Source: Cupriavidus taiwanensis LMG 19424
GTDB lineage: Bacteria; Pseudomonadota; Gammaproteobacteria; Burkholderiales; Burkholderiaceae
Length of the DNA stretch: 64,000 bases
Direction: 5' to 3'
Assembly: GCF_000069785.1 (NCBI RefSeq)
Contig: NC_010530.1
Coordinates: 180,001 to 244,000 of the forward strand
The stretch's first letter is position 1. The number at the start of each line of letters is the position of its first letter. Below, piece after piece: positions 27,477 through 36,398 of the stretch. The translations under genes were made by a program, and so were the position numbers. Below the pieces are notes generated by a model. The model saw only the letters and a program-made list of their open reading frames with translations, searched no databases and was not told the origin of the DNA.

Positions 27477-27950
27477 GTGATTGCCGCGCTCCTCTGCGCG
27501 GCGACTCTCTACACAGACTTCGCTTACCGGCGGGTTCCTAACCTCCTGCTGGCGATCGCCGTACTGGCCCTCGGGCTGGCACTGATCGCCGGACAGGCTA
27601 CGGAACCGCCGCTGGCCGCGCGCCTGACCGGCGCGGGGCTGGGTCTTGCCGTCACCTTGCCGGTCTACGCCCTCGGGCGCATGGCCGCGGGCGATGTCAA
27701 GTTCCTGACGGTGGCGGGGTTGTTCACCGGTCCGCAAGGGCTGGTGGTGGCATGGGTCGTCGGCAGCCTGCTCGGGCTGGTGCACGCGCTGCTGGCGCTG
27801 GCACTGGCGCGCCGCACGCCGGCCGCCGATCACGCTTTGCATTCACAGGCCCCATCCCTTTTAACGGCGCAGTTTTCGCTGGCGCGCGGCATCCCGTATG
27901 CGGCGTACCTGGCCGTGGGGGTGCTGGCCTGGATGGCTGCGGGCCGATAG
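27477..27950 (+). CDS. tadV: Prepilin peptidase TadV/CpaA
   Basis: A 157-residue polytopic membrane protein of the type IV prepilin peptidase (A24) family, in the short form without a methylase domain, as in Tad systems. The two catalytic aspartates are D14 (LYTDFAYRRVPN) and the one in MAAGDVKFLT (about residue 67); the usual GxGD reads AAGD here, losing the first glycine. It would cleave pre-Flp and the TadE/G pseudopilins. The start is a GTG at 27477 with GAAAGAGAAG upstream. Same strand and tight spacing as flp. Confidence 0.88.
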   Translation: MIAALLCAATLYTDFAYRRVPNLLLAIAVLALGLALIAGQATEPPLAARLTGAGLGLAVTLPVYALGRMAAGDVKFLTVAGLFTGPQGLVVAWVVGSLLGLVHALLALALARRTPAADHALHSQAPSLLTAQFSLARGIPYAAYLAVGVLAWMAAGR

Positions 27951-28022
27951 CCGCAATGGCTTGAGGCCGGCAGGCCGCGCCGCCGGTCGGCGCGGCGGAA
28001 CACCAAGAGACCGGGGTTTCAG

Positions 28023-28499
28023 ATGTTGCTGCACGCAAGGGTCAACAGGAGGATCAGCCGGCGCCGCCAGGACGCCGGCAGCGCCGCGATCGAATTTGCG
28101 ATCGTGGCGCCGGTGCTGATCACCATCGTGATCGGCATTGTCTATTACGGCGTGATGCTGGCGCTGCAGCAGGTGCTGACGCTGGCCGCCGAGGAAGGCG
28201 CGCGCGCCGCGCTGCGCTATCCCGCAGGGGTCGCCGGCACCAGCCTTGCGGCCACGCAGCAGGCACGTGTCAATGCCGCCGCCGCAATGGCGCGCGGCAC
28301 CTTGCCCGCATCCATCCGTGACCTGATTCCCGCCGCTGGCGTCGCCGCGGCCGTGCCATGCGCGGCTGGCTCGGCCGACGTCTGCGTACAGGTCACGCTG
28401 ACCCTGACCACCACCAACATCATGCCCGCGGTGCCGATGGTGCCGCTGCCGGTCGCGCTGTCGGGCTCGGCCATGGTCCAGCTCTCTCCCGACATCTGA
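28023..28499 (+). CDS. tadE: TadE-like pseudopilin
   Basis: A 158-residue protein with a basic N-terminus and the pseudopilin motif GSAAIEFAIVAPVLITIVIGIVYYG (19-43), including the conserved Glu at position 5 after the G-S cleavage site. The C-terminal domain has a likely disulfide (C112, C121 region). TadE-like minor pilins are processed by TadV and prime pilus assembly at the inner membrane. Located between tadV and rcpC in the Tad operon. Confidence 0.86.
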   Translation: MLLHARVNRRISRRRQDAGSAAIEFAIVAPVLITIVIGIVYYGVMLALQQVLTLAAEEGARAALRYPAGVAGTSLAATQQARVNAAAAMARGTLPASIRDLIPAAGVAAAVPCAAGSADVCVQVTLTLTTTNIMPAVPMVPLPVALSGSAMVQLSPDI

Positions 28500-28542
28500 T
28501 GCGCATGACGAATCGCCCCATGCCCGAACCAAGGATTTCCGC

Positions 28543-29493
28543 ATGACCAGCAAGCAGATCCGATTACTGGCCATCGTGCTGCTGGGCCTTGCCGTGTTGC
28601 TCGCGCTGCTGGCGTGGCAGGTGGGACGCCAGCCGGCCCAGCCCGCAGCTTCCGCCGGCGCCAGGCCGATGCATGCGGTGGTGGTCACCACGCGCCCGGC
28701 CGAGGCCGGCAAGCCGCTCGATGCCGAGGCGCTCAAGGTGGAGATGCTGCCGATCGATCCCGCCGGCGCCTACCGCGACGTGGCGCGCGTGACCGGACAG
28801 GTGCCGCTGGTGGCGCTGGGCGCCAACGTGCCGGTGTTGGAAAGCCAGCTGCTGTCCGGCCTGGCCGCGCAAGTGCCGGAAGGCGAGCGCGCCGTGGCGG
28901 TGTCGGTCGATGAAGTCATCGGCGTCGGCAACCAGGTGCAGCCGGGCGACTATGTCGATGTGTTCCTGGTGCTGCGGCGCGACCAGCAGGAAATTCCGGA
29001 CAGCCAGGCGCGCATGCTGCTGTCGCGCCTGCGCGTGCTGGCCTACGGCGTGGCCTCGGTCAACCGCCCGCAGGCGGTCAAGCCGGAACAGATGATGGCA
29101 CGGCAGGAGGGGGCCAAGACCGCGGTGCTGTCTGTGCCGCTGGAACAGGTCAGCCGGCTGGCGATGGCGCAGCACTCCGGGCGGCTGATGCTGGCGCTGC
29201 GCAATCCGCAGGACGAAGCCATGCCGAGCGACGGCATGTTTGCCGAGCCGCCGCCGGCGCTGGCCGCGCGCGCCGGTGTTCCTGCCGACGCGCCGCGCGC
29301 CGCCCCCGACAAGGCCACTGCCGGCGTGCTGTTGTCCGGGCTGGCCGCCGGCAACGGCGCGCCGGCTGCGCGCGCACCGGCGGCAGCGCCGGCGCCGCGG
29401 CCGCTGCAGGTTGCCGCGCCGCCGGCACCGGCACAAGTCAGGGAACGCGCCGGCGTGGAAGTGATCCGCGCCGGCAAGCGCGACATCGAATAA
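28543..29493 (+). CDS. cpaB: Flp pilus assembly protein CpaB/RcpC
   Basis: A 316-residue periplasmic protein anchored by an N-terminal membrane segment (5-22). An SAF domain follows (AGKPLDAEALKVEMLPIDPAGAYRD), then GVGNQVQPGDYVDVFLVLRR, typical of CpaB/RcpC. The C-terminal third is Pro/Ala-rich and low in complexity (about 230-300). RcpC is thought to contact the secretin and the pilus. AAGGA precedes the ATG; the gene ends 19 bp before the secretin start. Confidence 0.88.
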   Translation: MTSKQIRLLAIVLLGLAVLLALLAWQVGRQPAQPAASAGARPMHAVVVTTRPAEAGKPLDAEALKVEMLPIDPAGAYRDVARVTGQVPLVALGANVPVLESQLLSGLAAQVPEGERAVAVSVDEVIGVGNQVQPGDYVDVFLVLRRDQQEIPDSQARMLLSRLRVLAYGVASVNRPQAVKPEQMMARQEGAKTAVLSVPLEQVSRLAMAQHSGRLMLALRNPQDEAMPSDGMFAEPPPALAARAGVPADAPRAAPDKATAGVLLSGLAAGNGAPAARAPAAAPAPRPLQVAAPPAPAQVRERAGVEVIRAGKRDIE

Positions 29494-29512
29494 GAACGTG
29501 GGCGCCCATCGC

Positions 29513-30925
29513 ATGCCAATCCAGAAGACCTCCGCCCATGCCGTGACGCTGCGCCGCCGGCTGCTGCAGCTCACGCTTGCCGCCATGATCGCCACCACCG
29601 CATGGTGCGCGCTGGCGCCGCGCGCGCAGGCGCAGGACGCCGCCACGGCGCGGCAATTGCGCCTGATGGCCGGCGCGCAGAAGGAACTGCGCAGCGCGCA
29701 GCCGGTGGAGCGCGTCGCCGTGGGCAACCCCGCAGTCGCCGATGCGCTGATCCTGCGCACCCGCGGCGCGCCCAGCGTGCTGCTGGTGGCCAAACAGCCC
29801 GGCGTGACCGACGTGATGGTGTGGACGCGCGGCGGCGCCGAGCCGCAGAACTACAGCGTGCAGGTCGATGCCATCGCGCCCGATGCCAACGGCGCGCAGC
29901 TGGGCTATTCGGCGGCCGGCGTCACCATTACCGGCCAGTCGCCCGACGCTTATGGCGCCGCGCGCGCGCAAGCCGCGGCGCGTGCGGCCACGGCCGGCAA
30001 GACCGACGGCAAGCCAGGCCTGGTGGTGGACCGCTCCACCGTGCCGCTGAGCGGCACCGTGCAGGTCGACGTCAAGGTGGTGGAGATCAGCAAGACCGTG
30101 CTCAAGGAAGTCGGCATCAACTTCTTCCGCAACAACTCGGGCTTTGCCTTCGGCACATTCTCGCCGTCGACGCTGAACAAGTTCACCTTCACGCCAGGCA
30201 GCGGCGGCGCGCCCGGCAGCTTCAGCGCCGATATCGCGTCGCCGATGAGCAATGCCTTCAACCTGGTGGCGGCGTCGCTCACGCACGGCATCTTCGCCAA
30301 CATCAGTTTGCTGGAGGCCAACGGCCTGGCGCGCGTGCTGGCCGAGCCCAGCCTGGTGGCGCTGTCGGGGCAGAGCGCCAGCTTTCTCGCCGGCGGCGAG
30401 ATCCCGATCCCGGTGCCGCAGGCGCTGGGCACCACCACAATCCAGTTCAAGCCGTTCGGCATCGGGCTGACGGTGTCGCCCACGGTGCTGTCGGCCGATC
30501 GCATTGCGCTGAAGGTGGCGCCCGAGGCCAGCGACCTGGACCCGTCGCGCGGCATCTCGATCAACGGCGCGGTGGTGCCTGCCATCGTCACGCGGCGCGC
30601 CGACACCACGGTGGAGCTGGGCGATGGCGAAAGCTTCGTGATCGGCGGGCTGGTCAGCCGCAACACCGTCAGCAACGTCAACAAGGTGCCGGTGCTGGGC
30701 GACCTGCCGGTGATCGGCGCGTTCTTCAAGAACCTGAACTTCCACCAGGAAGACCGCGAACTGATGATCGTGGTCACGCCGCGCCTGGTGAAGCCGATGG
30801 CGAAGAATTCGCCGGCGGCGCAGGCCGTCGGCGCCGACGGCCGGACCAGCGCCAGCCCCAATGTGTGGGGCTGGTACATGTTGGGTGAATACGCGGACCC
30901 GACCTTGCCGGGTTTCTCGAAATAG
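29513..30925 (+). CDS. cpaC: Flp pilus secretin CpaC/RcpA
   Basis: A 470-residue outer-membrane secretin. A Sec signal peptide (RRRLLQLTLAAMIATTAWCALAPRAQAQ) precedes an N-terminal pilus-assembly domain with ERVAVGNPAVADALILR and GVTDVMVWTR. Then a BON-like region and the secretin core follow, with VDVKVVEISKTVLKEVGINF, LAEPSLVALSGQSASFLAGGEIPIPVPQ and PVLGDLPVIGAFFKN. The ring it forms lets the Flp fibre cross the outer membrane. The ATG at 29513 is chosen for the signal peptide; an in-frame GTG at 29498 is possible. Confidence 0.91.
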   Translation: MPIQKTSAHAVTLRRRLLQLTLAAMIATTAWCALAPRAQAQDAATARQLRLMAGAQKELRSAQPVERVAVGNPAVADALILRTRGAPSVLLVAKQPGVTDVMVWTRGGAEPQNYSVQVDAIAPDANGAQLGYSAAGVTITGQSPDAYGAARAQAAARAATAGKTDGKPGLVVDRSTVPLSGTVQVDVKVVEISKTVLKEVGINFFRNNSGFAFGTFSPSTLNKFTFTPGSGGAPGSFSADIASPMSNAFNLVAASLTHGIFANISLLEANGLARVLAEPSLVALSGQSASFLAGGEIPIPVPQALGTTTIQFKPFGIGLTVSPTVLSADRIALKVAPEASDLDPSRGISINGAVVPAIVTRRADTTVELGDGESFVIGGLVSRNTVSNVNKVPVLGDLPVIGAFFKNLNFHQEDRELMIVVTPRLVKPMAKNSPAAQAVGADGRTSASPNVWGWYMLGEYADPTLPGFSK

Positions 30926-30972
30926 CCGCCGGCCATGCCGGCTGGCATGGCCAACAGCTTTGAGGCGGAGAG

Positions 30973-32232
30973 ATGGACTATTTTCTGTTGCACGCAACGC
31001 AGGGCGAAGTCCGGGACTGGCTGGGCCGGGTCATCGGCGCGCACGGCACGCTGGTGGCCGATGGCGGCGCCCAGGAAGGCTTTATCGAGCGCGTCTCCGA
31101 ACTGCGCCCGGGCCTGGTGTTCCTGCATTTCTCGGCGGAGCTCGCGGGACCGTCGGCGCGCCTGGCCGAGCAGCTGCAGCGGCTTTTCCCCGGCCTGCCG
31201 CTGGTGGCCGTGGGGCAGGCCGCCGAGCCTGGCGTGATGCTGGCCGCCCTGCGCGCGGGCGTAAAGGACTTTATCGACCTGCGCGATGCGCCGTCCGAGG
31301 CCGAGGCCGTGGTCAAGCGCCTGGCCGTGCCGGGCGAACAGGTGCGCCCTGCCGAGGCGGCGCGCCAGGGCAAGATCGTGGCGCTGCTGGGCGCGCGCGC
31401 GGGGGTGGGCGTGACCAGCCTGGCGGTCAACCTGGCCGCGGCGGCGCGCCGACACCTGCCGCGCCATGCCAAGACCGATGCCCGCGCCGAAGTGCTGCTG
31501 ACCGACCTGGGACTGCCGGCGCGCGACGGCGCGCTCTACCTGAACCTGAGCCCCGGCTTTCATTTTGTCGAGGCGGTGCGCAACCTGCGCCGCTTCGACC
31601 AGGTCTTCGTGCAGACCGCGCTGACGCGCCATGCCAACGGCGTGTGCGTGCTGCCGCTGCCTGCGGCGCTGAGCGAGCTGCGCGACATCTCGTATGCCGA
31701 TGCGATCGGCCTGCTCGAGCGCCTGCGCGCGTTCTTCGACCTGCAGATCGTCGACCTGGGCGGCTTCGGCAACGCTGAATTTACCGCGCAGATCGTCAAG
31801 GCGGCCGATAGCGTGGTGCTGGTGGCGGACCAGAGCGTGGGCGCGATCGTCTCCGCGGCGGAGCTGGTGCACGAACTGCGCGCGCGCGAAGTGGAGCGCG
31901 ACGACCTGCACCTGCTGGTGTCGCGCTTCGATGCGCGCCTGGGCGTGGATGCCGCGCAGATCGCGCGGCGCGTCGGCGTAGAGTCGGTGGCGACGCTGCC
32001 GGACAGCCGCGAGGCGCTGGTGCTGGCGATGAACCGCGGCGCGGTGCTGGCCGACGACGATCCGCACTGCCCCTATGTGCGCGCGCTGGCCGAGTTGCTG
32101 GAACGGCTGGGCTACCGCACCGCCGCGGCCAGGGACACCACGCTGCTGGCGCGGATCAAGGACAAACTGCCCGGGGCGCTGCGCGCAGCGCTGGTAGCGC
32201 GCGGCGCGCGCACGGCACGCACTGGAAGCTGA
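30973..32232 (+). CDS. tadZ: TadZ/CpaE localisation ATPase with degenerate P-loop
   Basis: A 419-residue protein of the TadZ/CpaE family: an atypical receiver domain (1-120) then a ParA/MinD-like ATPase. The deviant Walker A normally reads KGGxGK(T/S)T; here it is GARAGVGVTS (140-149), lacking both lysines. DLGGFGNAEFTAQIVKAADSVVLVADQSV matches the Walker B/switch II region. TadZ marks the site where the pilus machine assembles at a pole. GGAGAG precedes the ATG. It lies between cpaC and tadA. Confidence 0.88.
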   Translation: MDYFLLHATQGEVRDWLGRVIGAHGTLVADGGAQEGFIERVSELRPGLVFLHFSAELAGPSARLAEQLQRLFPGLPLVAVGQAAEPGVMLAALRAGVKDFIDLRDAPSEAEAVVKRLAVPGEQVRPAEAARQGKIVALLGARAGVGVTSLAVNLAAAARRHLPRHAKTDARAEVLLTDLGLPARDGALYLNLSPGFHFVEAVRNLRRFDQVFVQTALTRHANGVCVLPLPAALSELRDISYADAIGLLERLRAFFDLQIVDLGGFGNAEFTAQIVKAADSVVLVADQSVGAIVSAAELVHELRAREVERDDLHLLVSRFDARLGVDAAQIARRVGVESVATLPDSREALVLAMNRGAVLADDDPHCPYVRALAELLERLGYRTAAARDTTLLARIKDKLPGALRAALVARGARTARTGS

Positions 32233-32233
32233 C

Positions 32234-33550
32234 ATGACCCAAGCGATCGAATTCTCCGACAACGCCCCCGCGCCGTTCCCGGTGTCGCAGGAGTTCCACA
32301 ACATCAAGGAAGCCGCGCACGAGCACCTGCTGACGCGCATCGAAGAGCTGGGCGCCGAGTTCGGCCGCTGGTCGCGCACCGCGATCCAGCGCTTTGTCGA
32401 CCTGGAGCTGGAGAGCTTTACGCGGCTGCGGCGCATCCCCATCAACGAGGCCGAGCTGCGCCAGATCGCCGAGGCGCTGACCAAGGAGCTGGCCGGCTTC
32501 GGCCCGATCGAGGACTTGCTCAACGATCCCGCGGTCGAAGACATCCTGGTCAACGGTCACCTGGACGTGTATGTGTCGCGCCATGGCGTGCTCGAGCGCA
32601 TCCCGGTGCGCTTTGCCGACAGCGGCCACCTGCTGCGCATCGTGCGCCGCATCCTGGCGCCGATCGGCCGGCGCCTGGACGAGTCCAACCCCATGGTCGA
32701 CGCGCGCCTGCCCGACGGCGGCCGCATCAACGTGGTGATCCCGCCGCTGGCGCTGGAAGGCCCGGTGGTGTCGATCCGCAAGTTCCGCAAGGACCCGATG
32801 ACGCCCGCCGACCTGCAGGCGCTGGGCACCATGAGCCCCGAAATCTGTGACCTGCTGCAGGCCGCGGTGCAGGCGCGCTGCAATATCCTGGTGAGCGGCG
32901 GCACCAGCTCCGGCAAGACCTCGCTGCTCAATGCGCTGGCCACCTTCGTGCCGCCGACGGAGCGCGTCATCACCATCGAAGATACCGCCGAGCTGGCGCT
33001 CAACCACCCGCACGTGGTGCGGCTGGAAAGCCGGCCCGGCGGCTTCGAGGGCACCGGCGTGGTGTCGATCCGCGACCTGCTGCGCAACAGCCTGCGCATG
33101 CGTCCGGACCGCATCATCGTCGGCGAAGTGCGCGGCGGCGAGGTGCTGGAGATGCTGCAGGCCATGAGCACCGGCCACGACGGCTCGATGGGCACCATCC
33201 ACGCCAGCAGCCCGCGCGAATGCCTGTACCGGCTGGAGATGCTGGCCGGCTTCGCCGGCTTCCAGGGCAGCGAGATGAGCCTGCGGCGCCAGATCGCCAA
33301 TGCCATCGACTTCATCGTGCAGATCGCGCGGCTGTCCAACGGCAAGCGTCGCATCGTGTCGATCACCGAGGTCACCGGCCTGGGCGACAACATCATCTCG
33401 ACCCAGGAGCTCTACCGGCACGAGCCGTTCGTGAACCCCGACGGCACCGAGACCGACCGCTGGCTGTCGCTGGGCCTGCTGCCGCACTCGCCCAAGCTGG
33501 CGCGCATGCGCGGGCCGGGCTTTATGCTGGACGACCGCTTCGATGTCTAG
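32234..33550 (+). CDS. tadA: Tad secretion ATPase TadA/CpaF
   Basis: A 438-residue VirB11-like hexameric ATPase. Walker A is GGTSSGKT (222-229), the Asp box VITIEDTAEL (245-254), Walker B RIIVGEVRGGE (293-303), and the His box GHDGSMGTIHA (314-324). In Tad systems this enzyme powers both pilus extension and retraction. The start comes 1 bp after the tadZ stop, and the end overlaps tadB by 8 bp, so translation is coupled. Confidence 0.94.
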   Translation: MTQAIEFSDNAPAPFPVSQEFHNIKEAAHEHLLTRIEELGAEFGRWSRTAIQRFVDLELESFTRLRRIPINEAELRQIAEALTKELAGFGPIEDLLNDPAVEDILVNGHLDVYVSRHGVLERIPVRFADSGHLLRIVRRILAPIGRRLDESNPMVDARLPDGGRINVVIPPLALEGPVVSIRKFRKDPMTPADLQALGTMSPEICDLLQAAVQARCNILVSGGTSSGKTSLLNALATFVPPTERVITIEDTAELALNHPHVVRLESRPGGFEGTGVVSIRDLLRNSLRMRPDRIIVGEVRGGEVLEMLQAMSTGHDGSMGTIHASSPRECLYRLEMLAGFAGFQGSEMSLRRQIANAIDFIVQIARLSNGKRRIVSITEVTGLGDNIISTQELYRHEPFVNPDGTETDRWLSLGLLPHSPKLARMRGPGFMLDDRFDV

Positions 33551-34469
33551 CGCCACGCTGCTGCTCGCCGCGCTTGCCCTGGTCATCACCGGCCTGGGGC
33601 TGCTGCTGCTCGCCGGCGCGCAGTCGCGCGCGCGCCGCGAACAGCAGCAGGCTTTCCTGCAGGCGCAGACCGAGCAGGTGCGGATGCGCTACACGCAGGC
33701 GCCCGACCCGTCGCTGCAGCTGCCGGCGCGCGACCTGCGCCGGCGCTTGGACGATTTCCTGCGCCGCGCCGACCTGGCGCCCACGCGACGCACCGCGTTG
33801 CTGTGGCTGTCTCCGCTGGTGTTGTGCACGCTGGCCGGCGCGGTCGCGGGGCAATGGCTGGGCGCGGTGTCGGCGCTCGTCGTCGCGCTCGCGGTGACGG
33901 CGTGCGCGGCCTGGCACCGCGTGCGCCGGCTGCACAAGAAGCTGCTGTCGCAGCTGCCCGGCTTCCTCGATGGCGTGGTGCGGCTGATGACCATCGGCAG
34001 CAGCGTGCCGGCGGCGTTCCAGAATTCCATCGCCAATACCGAGGCGCCGCTGCGCCAGTGCCTGGTACAGGCGGTGCACCTGCAGCGCGCCGGCAAGGAG
34101 CTGGACCAGGCGGTGCTGCAGGTGGGGCGCGCCTACAAGGTCGAGGAACTGGTGCTGGTGGCTTCGGTGCTACGCCTGTCGGTGCGCTACGGCGGGCGCG
34201 CCGACGTGGTGATGGAGCGCACGGCGACCTTCATGCGCGACCGCGAGCAGGCGCAGCGCGAGCTGATGGCGCTGTCGGCCGAGACCCGGCTGTCGGCGTG
34301 GGTGCTGGGCCTGCTGCCGCTGGTGGTGGCAGGCGGCCTGTTCACGCTGAACGCCGGCTACATCCTGATGATGTGGAAGGACCCCACCGGCAAGACCATG
34401 CTGCTGTCGGCCGCGGCGCTGGAGGTCGCCGGCGCGCTGATGCTGTACCGGCTGGCCAAGTCGATCTGA
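33543..34469 (+). CDS. tadB: Tad inner-membrane platform protein TadB
   Basis: A 308-residue GspF/PilC-type platform protein: one N-terminal membrane segment (about 5-25), two more near 85-120, a cytoplasmic GspF domain (LLSQLPGFLDGVVRLMTIGSSVPAAFQNSIA), and C-terminal membrane segments (from about 255). TadB and TadC form the inner-membrane base that transmits TadA movement to the growing pilus. Overlaps tadA and is followed 16 bp later by tadC. Confidence 0.91.
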   Translation: MSSATLLLAALALVITGLGLLLLAGAQSRARREQQQAFLQAQTEQVRMRYTQAPDPSLQLPARDLRRRLDDFLRRADLAPTRRTALLWLSPLVLCTLAGAVAGQWLGAVSALVVALAVTACAAWHRVRRLHKKLLSQLPGFLDGVVRLMTIGSSVPAAFQNSIANTEAPLRQCLVQAVHLQRAGKELDQAVLQVGRAYKVEELVLVASVLRLSVRYGGRADVVMERTATFMRDREQAQRELMALSAETRLSAWVLGLLPLVVAGGLFTLNAGYILMMWKDPTGKTMLLSAAALEVAGALMLYRLAKSI

Positions 34470-34485
34470 AGATGACATTGTCACC

Positions 34486-35556
34486 ATGGACCGCCTGACG
34501 CTGATCTCGCTGAGCCTGCTGGTCGCCGCCTGCGGCGTCGGCGTGCTGGCCTTGCCGCTGCTGCGCGACTGGCGCCAGCGCCGGCTCTCGGCCCGCACCA
34601 TCGATGCCGCGCTGGCGCGCCAGCAGCGCACCGCGGAAGCCGCCCAGGCTGCCCAGGCCGCGCCCGCTGCCACGCCGCGTGCGGCGGGCATGCCCGCCGG
34701 GCACGGTGCCGCGGGCGCGCGCCCCGCGGCGAACGCCGCGACCACTGGCGCACCGCATGGCGTGGCTACCGGCCTTGGCGCCCAGCTGGGGGCGCGCGTG
34801 GGCGAGCGCTTCGATGCCCACTGGCTGGAATCGCGGCTGGGTCGCGCGGTGGTGACGCCGGAAGACCAGCAGCTGCTGGAGCAATGCGGCTGGTATGGGC
34901 TGCAGGCGCGCGTGGTGTTCGGCGTGCTGCGGCTGGGCCTGCCGATGGCCTTGTCGGCGCTGGCGATGCTGTGGCATCTCGGCGCAAGCGGGTTCGCCGT
35001 GGTGGCCTGGGGCTTCGGCACCTTCGCCGTGGCCTACCTGGCGCCCAAGTGGTACCTGCGGCGGCGCGCCGCCGAACGCCTGCGCAGGGTCGACGACGAG
35101 CTGCCGGTGCTGATCGACATGCTGCGGCTGCTGCAGGGCGTGGGTTTGTCGATCGACCAGAGCCTGCAAGTGATCGTGGCCGAGTTCGGCAGCATGCTGC
35201 GCGTGCTGGGGCCGGAACTGGCCCGCGCCAACCAGCAGTTCGCGTCGGGCCGCTCGCGCGAGCAGACGCTGCTGCGCATCGGCCGGCTGTTCGACAGCGA
35301 AGACCTGAAGAGCCTGATCACGCTGCTGACGCAGGTCGACAAGCATGGCGGCGCGGTGCAGGAGCCGCTGCGCCAGTTCGGGCTGCGCATGCAGGAGGCG
35401 CGCAAGTCGCGCATGAAGGACGAGATCGGCCGCCTCACGGTCAAGATGACCGCGGTGATGGTGGTCAGCCTGTTGCCGGTGCTGCTGATCCTGACCGCGG
35501 GCCCCGGCTTTCTCGGGGTGATCCGCATGCTGGCAAACATGGGAGGAACGCGATGA
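34486..35556 (+). CDS. tadC: Tad inner-membrane platform protein TadC
   Basis: A 356-residue second platform protein: N-terminal membrane segment (8-22), a long Ala/Pro-rich linker (about 45-100) longer than usual, then membrane segments near 140-185, the GspF domain (DDELPVLIDMLRLLQGVGLSIDQSLQVI) and a C-terminal hairpin (SLLPVLLILTAGPGFLGVI). Pairs with TadB. The tadD start codon overlaps its stop by 4 bp. Confidence 0.91.
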   Translation: MDRLTLISLSLLVAACGVGVLALPLLRDWRQRRLSARTIDAALARQQRTAEAAQAAQAAPAATPRAAGMPAGHGAAGARPAANAATTGAPHGVATGLGAQLGARVGERFDAHWLESRLGRAVVTPEDQQLLEQCGWYGLQARVVFGVLRLGLPMALSALAMLWHLGASGFAVVAWGFGTFAVAYLAPKWYLRRRAAERLRRVDDELPVLIDMLRLLQGVGLSIDQSLQVIVAEFGSMLRVLGPELARANQQFASGRSREQTLLRIGRLFDSEDLKSLITLLTQVDKHGGAVQEPLRQFGLRMQEARKSRMKDEIGRLTVKMTAVMVVSLLPVLLILTAGPGFLGVIRMLANMGGTR

Positions 35557-36398
35557 AGGGTTTCATGGCGCGCCCGGCCGCGGCGGCGTGTGTACTGATG
35601 GCCGTGCTGTCCGGCTGCGCCGCGGGCAACAACGCCGCCACGGCCATGCACGATCAGGCCGAGGCCCAGGTGGAACTGGCCAGGCTGCGCGACAAGACCG
35701 CGCGCGCGGAATACAGCGAGCAGGCGGTCTACCTGGGCCTGATCCGCAAGATGCAGCAGGACGGGCTCTACTTTGCCTCGCTTGCGCATATCGAGGTCTA
35801 TGTGCAGCGCTTCGGCGCCGGCCCCGAGATCCAGGTGATGCGCGCCGATGCGCTGCGCGAAACCGGACAGGACCAGGCCGCCATCGAGGCCTACCAGGCG
35901 CTGGCCGCCGCCGCGAAGGGCACCGAGGCCGCCCATGCGCACCACGGCCTTGGCCTGCTGGCCGGGCGCCAGGATGACTTTGTGCGCGCAGTTACGGAAT
36001 TGCGCGCCGCCGCCGCGCTGGACCCGGTCAACGCGCGCATTGCCAGCGACCTGGGCTATGCGCTGATGCGCGCCGGCGCGCTGCAGGACGCACGCGTGCC
36101 GGTGATGCAGGCGCTTGAGCTGGACGCGCGCAATCCGCGCGTGATCAGCAATGCCGTGGTATGGCTGATGGCCGATGGCAAGCGCGCCCAGGCCAATGCC
36201 ATGATGCAGAAGGCTGCGCTGCCCGAGCCCACCCGCAGCGCAATCCGCAAGGAAGCCGACCGCATTGCCCGCGCCGCCGCCGCGCGCGACCGCCCCGCGG
36301 CACGCCCGGGCCAGCCGAAGCCTACATCCGCGCCCGCCGCCGTGGCGGTCGTGGCCAAGCCAATCGCCATCGCCGCGCAAGCCGGCGCCACACCATGA
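35553..36398 (+). CDS. tadD: TadD lipoprotein with TPR repeats
   Basis: A 281-residue lipoprotein (lipobox VLSG-C in the first 25 residues, Ala at +2). It is followed by TPR-type helical repeats (ALRETGQDQAAIEAYQALAAAAKGTEAAHAHHGLGLLAGRQDDF and ARIASDLGYALMRAGALQDAR) and a basic Pro/Ala tail. TadD is the Tad pilotin-like lipoprotein that helps the secretin reach and assemble in the outer membrane. ATGA overlaps join it to tadC before it and the DUF3613 gene after it; GGGAGGAA precedes the start. Confidence 0.88.
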   Translation: MKGFMARPAAAACVLMAVLSGCAAGNNAATAMHDQAEAQVELARLRDKTARAEYSEQAVYLGLIRKMQQDGLYFASLAHIEVYVQRFGAGPEIQVMRADALRETGQDQAAIEAYQALAAAAKGTEAAHAHHGLGLLAGRQDDFVRAVTELRAAAALDPVNARIASDLGYALMRAGALQDARVPVMQALELDARNPRVISNAVVWLMADGKRAQANAMMQKAALPEPTRSAIRKEADRIARAAAARDRPAARPGQPKPTSAPAAVAVVAKPIAIAAQAGATP

